Part shown: positions 55,731-64,000 of the stretch, piece after piece | Layout of the letters: each line of letters begins with the position of its first letter | Position numbering within the stretch: the stretch's first letter is position 1 | Source of the DNA: Paramacrobiotus metropolitanus | Lineage: Eukaryota > Tardigrada > Eutardigrada > Parachela > Macrobiotidae | NCBI RefSeq assembly: GCF_019649055.1 | Contig: NW_026570440.1 | Coordinates: 1-64,000, forward strand | Length of the DNA stretch: 64,000 nt | Direction: 5' to 3' | The notes under the pieces: generated by a model | Databases searched by the model: none | Seen by the model: the letters and a program-made list of their open reading frames with translations, nothing else | What the model was told of the DNA's origin: nothing | Position numbers and translations under genes: made by a program

Positions 55731-57982
55731 TGGCAGATAAGGCTCTTTTGCTACGGTAAACAATCAACTGGTCTGTACAAATTCGACATCCGGCGCAATA
55801 ACCTGCAAAGTACGAGTTGACAATGAGCCAATAGAAGCCATCGTAGATACCGGATCAGGAATTTCAATAATAAATCAGAAATTTTTTGAGAAAAAGAATT
55901 TGACTAAACAACCATGGAACGGTACCATCGCAACGTCCGCATCAGGTGATAAACTCAACATTTCAGGATCATGCAGAGTCCCCATAGATTTATTGAAAGA
56001 GAGAGTATGGGTAAAAGCAGCCATACTAGAGGGGTTCCCATATGCCATGCTGCTTGGGACCGACTATCTTCGGTCAACACCCTTTGTGATTGATTTCAAA
56101 CAAAATAAAGTCTTCAATCTCAGGGCACGTCTAATGGCCGATTTAAAGAACACCATGCCAGTACCATCCACGAATACGCTACTCCGCAACCGGACATCCT
56201 CAGCACAACCTTTGCCCAAGTTTGGCCGATTTGGTCGGAGGGTTGGAGATGTACGAACACCCAATCAAACGCGCGATGAGAGGGTGGAGCAGCACTGTTC
56301 ATCAGTGAAGAACCTAGGAATCACTGAAGGCATGATGTTAACAAAGAAGTCTCCGGAGAAGAAAGAAGTAGAGAGAGAAGAGAAGAAAGAAGAGAGAAGA
56401 GAAAAGATTGAAGAAGAGAGAGATAAAGAAAGAGAAGAGGAGGAGAAGGCGTACGCAGAAGAGAATGGGCAATTAAGCCCGAAAGACCTCCTGGGGGACT
56501 CATCAAAATTTATAGAGGACCAGCTGTCAATGGCCGACATTGAAGATATGGTCAAGCTAGGACCGGAACTCACCGGTGAAGAGAAGAAAATGCTCCTGAA
56601 ATTACTGTTTAAATACCGCGAGATTTTTCCAACGAAGCAATCACCAATGGGACGTGCAAATTGTGCGAAGTGTTACATCGACACCGGTAATAACGAACCA
56701 ACATCAAGGCACCTGAGACGATTTTCTCAGTGGTAACGTGAGGCAATTGATAAGCAAATAGATGAATGGATACACCTAGGAATAATATCACCTTGCCAAT
56801 CCCAGTATGCAGCTAATTTAGTTCCAATACAACAAAAAGATAAAATTCGTATATGTGTGGATTATCGGGACCTCAACAAAATTACTGTCAAAGATAAATA
56901 CCCGATTCCAAGGATCGATGACTGCTTAGAATCGCTTAGAGGTAGTAAATATTTTACTAGTCTAGATCTAGTTCAAGGATACCTGCAAATTCCGATTGAA
57001 GAATCATCCAAGGTGAAAACAGCTTTCCTTACTTCGACAAACCAGTACCAATTCGAGGTGATGCCTTTTGGCCTTACCAATGCCCCGCGACATTCCAGCG
57101 CATGATGAATAAAATTTTTACCGGATTAATTGGCCAATACATCGTTATTTACCTGGATGATATAAACATCCATAGCCGGACATTTCAGGAACACCTTGAG
57201 CATTTAGAAACAGTTTTACAAAGATTAACGGCAGCAGGACTAAAACTTAAACCATCAAAGTGCAACTTTGGACACCGTGAAGTAGAATTTTGGGACATCT
57301 TGTCAATCCAGACGGCATATTTCCCAATCCCAAAAAAGTAGAAGCCATACAAAACTACCAAGCCCCGACAACCAGGAAACAACTTCGAGGATTTATCGGG
57401 ATGGTCGGATATTACAGCAAGTTTATCCCGAACCTCGCTACAATATCGGCACCCTTACATCAACTGACCTGCAAAGACACACCTTTCCAGTGGACAGAAA
57501 CACAGCAGAAAGCTTTTGAAACATTGAAGCGAGCATTAACAACGAAACCCATTCAGGCACATTTCGACCGGAATTTACGGCACATAGTGGAGACGGACGC
57601 CAGTGGTGTTGGACTCGGTGCTGTTCTACACCAAGTCGAAAACGACGGAAGGAAAACGGTCATCACCTACGCGAGTAAAGCTTTATCAAAATCCGAACGG
57701 AACTACAGCGCCACGGAACAGGAATTATTAGCAGTAGTGTGGGCACTCGACAAGTTTCGCCCATATATAGGCGATCCAAATAGAACTTTTGAAGTTATAA
57801 CGGACCACAATGCTCTGCGAGGACTTATAAACGCAAAGAATCTTACAGGACGTCACGCACGTTGGATTTTAAGGTTACGGCAGTATAATTTTAATATCGG
57901 ATACAGAGCCGGAAAAGAGAACGTTGTCGCCGATTGCCTGTCAAGATATCCTTTCGACAATTCCAACACGCCTAAAATCTGA
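55731..57982 (+). pseudogene. Element III protease, reverse transcriptase and RNase H
   Basis: Protease motif AIVDTGSGISII near 55850, then GTDYL. A Lys/Glu-rich linker (56340-56460) precedes reverse transcriptase: RICVDYRDLNKIT, FTSLDLVQGYLQIPI, and the active site YLDDINIHS. RNase H follows with VETDASGVGLGAVL and ITDHNALRGL, ending ENVVADCLSRYP. Lesions: a TAA at 56734-56736 before RT, a 1-bp loss near 57085 in the NAP-ATFQ motif, and another near 57290 in the FLGH motif. All conserved residues are otherwise present. Confidence 0.87.
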
Positions 57983-59443
57983 AATTTGCCAACCCCTTAT
58001 TTCACATAACGACTTCCAACCTAAAACAAGAGCAACAGACAGACAACTTCTGCAGGCGAATTTCCAGTATCCTTAAAGGCCCGACGCACATCGAAGCCTA
58101 TAAATACCGGCGTACACGATTCACGTTGATAGCTGACTTACTGTATCGCATAGCATACCGGAACGATAAAATGGTTACCCTGTTAGTCATCCCAAGATCA
58201 ATGCAGAGAGAAGTTTTGCATAATGCACACGACGCAAATGGACATTTTGGAACTGAGAAAATGTATCACCAACTTCACGACAAATATTACTGGCCCGGCA
58301 TGACGGACTCCATATCTGCATATATTAAACAATGTATTTCCTGTAATGTTAAAAAGCCTCCACCAGGCAAACCATCAGGTTTGATGCAACCGTTTCCCGT
58401 GGAAGGACCTTGGCACACCATCGGAATAGACTATCAAGGCCCGTATACAACATCCTCAAAGGGGAACCAATACGTTATAGTTGCAATCGACCACCTGTCC
58501 AAGTGGATAGAAACAAAAGCCGTAAGAAATGCCACAGCAGAGAACGCCGCTAAATTTATAATGGAGCAAATCATCCTACGTCATGGGGTACCAAAATACA
58601 TCGTATCCGATCGAGGGAGACATTTGTTGCAATGATCTTTTGTCACAGTTGACGAAGCTTCTAAACTGCAAACAACGGTTTACGACTTCATATCATCCAC
58701 AAAGTAATGGAATGACAGAGCGAGCAAACAAGACTATTGCCGAATGTCTGTCAAAATACTGCGACGACCACAACAAATGGGATAACTACTTGCCCTTCGT
58801 AACACACTGCATTAACACAACCGTCAACGCCACTACAAAATACTCTCCATACGAACTCCTACATGGACGCCAAGCAACATCTGCCCTCGACACAGCATTA
58901 CACCAACCGGAAGCCATTTACGACCTTGACCATTACGTAAAAGAAACTACGGAGTATATAAAAGATGCACAGGAACTAGCCAAACTACGATGTATCGATG
59001 GAAACGAAAGAAATCAAGTACCGTATAACGAGAGGAGAGTAGCTGCGCAGTACGAGCCAAATGACCTTGTGTACCGCTGGAACGTACCTCGGCTTGTTAA
59101 CAAAGATGGCAAAATTATCCCAGCCGACACTCGGCTTACCATCAAACTGCTTAAACATTGGCACGGACCGTATCGCGTAATCCGACAGTTGAACAACGTT
59201 AACTACGAAATTGAGAACATAAACGGAAAACGCAAGAAGGACGTTGTCCACGTTTCCCAACTGAAACCGTGGTACGACAAATTAGATGAAGAGGAGAATA
59301 TCCAACTCGCTAAAACGACTCCAAAAGAACAACATACAACAGAGAACAGAGACATTGGAAGCAACACCAAAACACCACACAGGGACAACAATGAGCCAAG
59401 ATACAATTTACGTGAAAGAAAAACAAGACCAGTTTATAAATAA
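57983..59443 (+). pseudogene. Element III integrase
   Basis: Zinc-binding region with NAHDANGHFGTEKMYHQLH and CISC (from about 58126), then a D,D,E core: IGIDYQGPY, IVSDRGR and, after a frameshift near 58610-58625, YHPQSNGMTERANK. A chromo-like or GPY-type C-terminal part follows (LLKHWHGPYRVIRQLNNVNYEIE), ending in a basic tail at 59443. The frameshift removes the third catalytic residue from the first frame. The stretch 57983-58125 is linker. Confidence 0.86.
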
Positions 59444-59471
59444 TTTTCAATTATTTTTTCTTTAGAAGGAG

Positions 59472-59869
59472 TGTAACATGATTTATCATGTGTACATGCA
59501 CAACGTATGTACTGGTCGTTGGCATAACAGTAACAGTGAGTTGTTACACAACTCACTGGCCAACAGAGTTGTTACACAATGCATAAGTGCCGGTTGGCGT
59601 TCGAGCCACAGTGCGTTGCTGTATAACGCACTGGCCAACAAAGGCATATTACGCAACACGGAAGTGCATCCGTTTGAATGTCATAACTTCTATTCACTAT
59701 ACGCCAATAACGTTGTGTAACTGGACGTTGGCTTGTCCATCTGTTCTCATATATAAGTCCTATGTTTTCAATACTAAAAATCGTTGATAGTTTTAGTCAG
59801 TCTTAGATCAATAAAGACTTATACCATCTAGCCAGGTTTGAGTTACAGTTAGTAAGAACCTACGTTACA
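59472..59869 (+). repeat. 3' LTR of element III
   Basis: 398 bp, two substitutions from the 5' LTR. The 80-codon ORF is kept (59478-59720); the one difference inside it is synonymous. Confidence 0.92.
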
Positions 59870-59971
59870 CCTGAATCGTTCACGTATACCATAGCTAGTG
59901 AATAAACTGAATGTGTATTTGCGTCAATACTAGTAAATACCCTAGCTATTCACTTTCTGACTATTCTACAG

Positions 59972-60751
59972 GTGTCGATGAGCCGTGCATTGGGACCGCT
60001 TTGATATGGAATATATAACGGCGGTTATCAAAATGCTGCTAGGCACCAAAGGCATTAGTCTGCGGTTGATTGTTTTAGTGAACGGAGACGAAATCGTGCA
60101 TAGTCCATGGTGTTCCGTCTTGGAAATCAGCGGCACTGAACCCAGCACGGACTTTGAATGCCCGGCGAAATCGACATTGTTGTCTGTTAGTGAGGCACTG
60201 ATACTGATCAATTATAATGCGTCTGATGCCATCCCTAAATCAACTGATGAAATTTTATTCTTCAATGACAAATCATCTTTCTGGGAGCGTGAAAGGAAAT
60301 ACATCCGATGCGATCTAGACGGTTGGCCGAATGTGACTATTCCGTTTCTACGCTTTCGTCGCACGGATACAGCTGCTGCACAGTGCCGACACTTTCTCGC
60401 CGCCGCCAACGACAATTGTCCGGCTCCTACTCGGCGTGTACGACAAAAAATCAGAGCGATATATGCGCGATGGATCCGCAAGTTTGTCTATCCTGAAAAG
60501 TGGGCAGGTATTCGGGTTTTCCTTCAAATGTAAGTAAAAGCACGTTACACCTGTTAGTTATACCTGACAGCGTTATTCGGAAGTTCTGCAAAGTTTTACA
60601 CAAACGTTTAATTAGGTTCAACTCTTTGGCTTCCGCTGATGATCCACTGCATTGGGATTCCATGGATCTTCGCCAACTGGACACTGACACTTTGAGCCAC
60701 GTGACATTCGCAGCACTGCACGCATGTCTGACAGACCGGAAGCAGCGCTGA
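59972..60751 (+). pseudogene. Paralog E, downstream exons with an internal deletion
   Basis: After the acceptor at 59970-59971, nine codons match exon 2 (VDEPCI). The sequence then jumps at about 59990 into the middle of exon 3 (matching the RFNVKDK region of D), deleting the rest of exon 2, intron 2 and about 250 bp of exon 3. The join is out of frame and meets a stop within about 10 codons. The remaining exon 3 (to 60529) is open and keeps IPFLRFRRTDTAAAQC and FVYPEKWAGI. Exon 4 (60616-60751) encodes WDSMDLRQLDTDTLSHVTFAAL and ends TGA. Confidence 0.75.
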
Positions 60752-62351
60752 CGCCAAAAAACTTTGTGCCTAATTTGTTTTTCTAGCAGTTTACCTACGC
60801 CTCTTATAATGGCTTGCCTCGCCGAGATAATGAACGCTTTTCGTCTTGCTTTTCTGAGTACTTTTGCTAGCGGTTTTCATACTTTCAAGATTTAACTCCA
60901 GCTGTTTTTATCGTATTGCCTGAGCTCTGAAACGCCGCTCTGGACTGTTGTTGTACGGCACTTCTGTTTCGTAATCTCCAGGTTATTTGTGAGTCTTTTG
61001 TTGACATTATCGCGATAACTTGCTGACTCTGCGCTGAAGAAATGATGGAACAGACAAAAATGCCAACGTTTGTGTCAGCCTAAAATTGTTCAACCGGCGA
61101 TTTTTCCGTCCGGTCTTGCTCCGACCTTGAGATCACTACCGCTTTTCATGCATCCTTCACTTATGAGCACAACAAGGAGCATGACTGGGCCCCTACAGAC
61201 CACGGTTGAAACGGCTTTTGGCTTGCAACAAATAAACGATCAGGCTACAGAACGGTGACATCAAGTGTTCGGTTTTGTTTACCGGCACATTATCTTTCCG
61301 AGCTACTCGCTCATTGCATCTTGGTTTCAAATGAAACTTAAGCCGTTACTGCCTATAAAATCTGCGCGTTGTATGAACGCCCCGAACGCTCCAAGAAGCA
61401 CGCGCGCGGAGGCGCTGGTGGTACAAGATAGCGTGCGGCGATTGAATCGCAAACGGGAGCAGGATGGGCAGTGCAGCTGTCTGCTATACCGATAAAAAAG
61501 AAACTACCAGTGGGTCATCGCGTGCCTTCCGCACAAACCTGCCCAGTTTTCTTCGCAACATCCTGGCAAGCGGGTGTGACGGGAAGAATGTTCTTTACAG
61601 AAGGACATAGGTCAAAGGTATGAAAAAACGTTTCAGAGTGCGCGAAAGTTTCAGTGTGTCTGTAAAACAAAACTGGCACTGTGTACCGGGCCATTTCCTT
61701 TACGGCTTTGTACGCAGTACGATTGAAGGTTTTTTTCTAAACATTCTGCGCGATAATTTAATATTTATCTTCCGAGCACTGCGGGTAATGGGAACGGATC
61801 AAAAACTCAGAAACAATACAGGCCAATTGATTATAAGACTAGGCAGTAACGATCACTATCGCATGGAATGGAGAAAACGGAATACTTGTCAATATGGGGG
61901 TACAATATTTTATCAGTATTTACAGAAGCAGCAGTATTACTTAGCGGCAACAGTAAAATTCATCACATTTAAGCTATCTTATCATATCGCTGTCTAACAA
62001 TATCGCGTATCTTGACCGGCGCGGTGTACTCAACAATGGCAAACCTGCTCTGCCATTAAATAGTGCAAGACGCAGCTCAGCAAGAATGCTGAACTACAAA
62101 ATACGTAGCAATGTTCATACGGATATAGTTCGTTTTTTGATGCGTTTTATTTTGGTGACAACAATTACTCAGCTTTATAAGGCTACACACACACACACTG
62201 AAAAATCATCGCTCCATACTTGATGCGGTTAGTTATCTGCGCTTTCAAATTCCAGATGTGAGTACTTGTACTGTAAAGGCAATTCAATGGAGTTCCTCCT
62301 ATTCAATTTACATCAGTGGAAACCATTTGTGTTATTCTGAAAGTTACAGAA
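60752..62351. other. Intergenic between paralog E and the kinase gene
   Basis: A 125-codon ATG ORF at 61620-61997 has no recognisable features. A short (AC)n run lies near 62190. No other signal seen. Confidence 0.4.
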
Positions 62352-64000
62352 ATGGAAGATATCGGTTCCAACGATTCCGGTGTAGTTGAGGAAATCGGTA
62401 ATTTACAATACCGCTACAGTAACACGGACTTTATTGCGAGGGGAGCATTTGGAGTAGTTTATAAAGCCGAAATCATAAAAGCAGTCACCCATTCGGAGCC
62501 AGACTTTGTAGCCGTCAAAGTGATACATGTTGCAATTAATTCCGAAAGTGATGCCGCCCAGAAAAGTTGGATGACAGCTGTAAAAAGACTGCGGCAACTC
62601 ACGGAACTGAAGCACAGACATCTTGTTGTCTATCACAAGGTCTCCATCGTCCGATGTTCAGGGGGAGCGACTGTGGAGCTAGCAATGGACTACCATAAAG
62701 GTGACCCAAGCAGCTTCTTCGCCAAATGACTATCACATTGTTTTCAGTTTTACGCAAACGGCTTTGCAGGTGATCTTGCTTTGTTTTTGAGACAAGCCAG
62801 GAAAAGCAAGACGCTTTTAAACAACTGGGAGAAAGTGCTTCGATTCACAACGGACATAACCAAGGGATTAGCATTCCTTCATCAAAAGGGCATCATTCAC
62901 GGCGATTTGAAGCCTGAAAATCTACTCTTAAGCATTTGGCCGAGTGGGAGCGAGAAACTGGCGATTGGCGATTTAGATGATCTGGTGCAAATGAAGGGAA
63001 GTGCTACCTGCTCTGCAGATATATCCCAGTTACGTGGCACAACGCGCTATATGTCACCGGAAATGCTGAGGAAATTTGTCCAGCAAGAAGCAGAGCGGCC
63101 AGGACGTAAAACAGATGTGTGGAGTCTGGGCTGCATTATTCTGGAGATGGCCGAAAGCTGTGCAGGTGTACCCAAGAAGCGACTCATAAAGGCTGGGAAT
63201 ATTATCGATGCTGGAAGCGCTCTTGAAAATTACCAGTATGCAGGTTTCATAATCGACGGTTACGTTCCGTTTGTATGCGAGGACATTGAAGACACTTTAG
63301 CATGCATTATTCGACACTGTTTGGATATTTCTAGCGCACACCGATTATCCGCCAGAGAATTACTGCAGAAGCTGCCGAAAAAAGACATCATAGTATTTTT
63401 AGGGCTCAAGCATTCCAGATACCTCTTCGTTATGATGTTCGATCCGTTAACTAATTCTGTCAATGTCCAAGACGTGCAGGGCGCACCAGAATTTGAGTGG
63501 CTTCCGGAACAACAGTTGGCTGCAACACGCAACAAAATTATATTCAGAGAACGGATACGTCATGGTGGCGCGCAAAAGGTCAAATTTCATTTCTGGAATG
63601 TCGGCGAGGGAACATGGGAACAGCAAGGACCAGTTCCTTCTTTGGATATACAATGGGATGCAAGGATGATCGCAGTGGGAGAGAAACTTTATTTTTGGGA
63701 CACAGCCAGAACCTTTACGGAAATGAACATTTCTACTGGCAGCGTCACAGCGTTAACTAATTTGAATGAAAGGTATGGCCATTTTTGTTAGAGCGTACGT
63801 TGCAGCCTTGATATCAAACGATTCAAGACATGGTATTTTTTAGCCCTTACCTCGATGCAGATGCAGTGGCTAAATGCCGTGAGCAGATATTTTACGCTAC
63901 ACAGGACACAGTGTACCAGTATGATACGGTTATAAAAAAATGGAAATACTTACCACGTCCACTGGAACTGCGCGACGATTTTGCAATGGCTGTGGTCTGC
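62352..64000 (+). CDS. Protein kinase with Kelch-like C-terminal region (partial)
   Basis: Exon 1 62352-62700, a 69-bp intron (GT at 62701, AG at 62768-62769), exon 2 62770-63772; more coding sequence runs past the window end. Kinase motifs: glycine loop GAFGVVYKA (residues about 29-37), VAVKVIH with the ATP-binding Lys near 57, catalytic loop HGDLKPEN (about 160), DLD in place of DFG (about 184), MSPEM, and DVWSLGCIILEMA. HGD instead of HRD marks a non-RD kinase. After the domain, Kelch-like blades appear (VNVQDVQGAPEF, FHFWNVGEGTWEQQGPVP, AVGEKLYFWDTA) and continue near 63900 (VYQYDTVIKKWKYLPRPLEL). A 1-bp loss in a T run near 63840 seems to break the third exon. Substrate unknown; intracellular signalling is likely. 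Confidence 0.8.

Larger units (their letters stand above)
53467..59869 (+). mobile_element. Ty3-Gypsy LTR retrotransposon III, recently inserted but defective
   Basis: Two 398-bp LTRs (two differences, 99.5% identical) flank a 5.6-kb interior read from the + strand. CCTG lies directly outside both ends (53463-53466 and 59870-59873). A purine tract AGAAGGAG precedes the 3' LTR and TGGTGGCTCC follows the 5' LTR after two bases (53867). Gag, protease, RT, RNase H and integrase are all present in the usual Gypsy order but with several frameshifts and a stop. It lies in intron 1 of paralog E, in the same orientation as the gene. Confidence 0.94.

Noticed and set aside
61620-61997. 125-codon ORF with ATG between paralog E and the kinase
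   Set aside because: No domain, signal peptide or neighbour logic; length is within the range expected by chance in AT-rich DNA.
1-64000. CRISPR arrays, bacterial operons or prophage
   Set aside because: No spaced identical repeats or bacterial gene layout; introns, LTR elements and MITEs show eukaryotic DNA.

Overview
The window is invertebrate nuclear DNA. Genes have short introns (69 to about 140 bp where nothing has inserted) with GT-AG borders, and much of the DNA is transposable elements. I cannot name the species. A tardigrade or another ecdysozoan is my best guess, from gene style and the K02A2.6/mag-like Ty3-Gypsy elements; this is inference only.

Host genes. Five copies of one unrecognised four-exon gene lie head to tail on the + strand: A 1929-4298, B 10669-13981, C 20810-23212, D 24038-26603, and E with exon 1 at 29769-30669 and its 3' part at 59972-60751. 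A sixth remnant, F, lies inverted at 14480-15111. The protein would be about 640 aa, with a Tudor-like N-terminal segment and conserved C-terminal blocks. Splice sites are conserved in all five copies, but every copy carries frameshifts, a stop or a deletion. At the right end is a protein kinase with a Kelch-like tail (62352 to beyond the window).

Mobile elements. Two related Ty3-Gypsy elements on the - strand separate the gene copies: I (5044-9496, 5-bp target duplication) and II (15886-20449). Intron 1 of paralog E has grown to 29.3 kb. It holds a pogo/Tc1-like element with TA duplication (30734-53042). Nested inside that are two hAT-like MITEs (30829-31690 and 52428-53016) and a 20.3-kb LTR retrotransposon on the - strand (31908-52246; 360-bp LTRs, TCCA duplication, initiator-tRNA-Met-like primer site). 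A 6.4-kb Gypsy element on the + strand (III, 53467-59869, CCTG duplication) sits in the same intron.

The giant element is the most unusual object. It has a long leader, an RGG-rich ORF, a gag-like block, reverse transcriptase, RNase H and integrase, and then about 8 kb of extra ORFs 3' of integrase that match nothing I recognise. It is saturated with the octamer AAAGGTCA (about 70 copies counted by eye, about 0.6 expected), placed in all three coding frames and in both non-coding ends. This is the consensus site for monomeric NR4A-type nuclear receptors. The same octamer lies in the LTRs of elements I and II and in the leader of III. The giant also carries long perfect hairpins inside coding sequence.

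Caveat: single-base indels, often in homopolymers, occur in host genes and transposons alike, so some 'pseudogene' lesions may be assembly errors.
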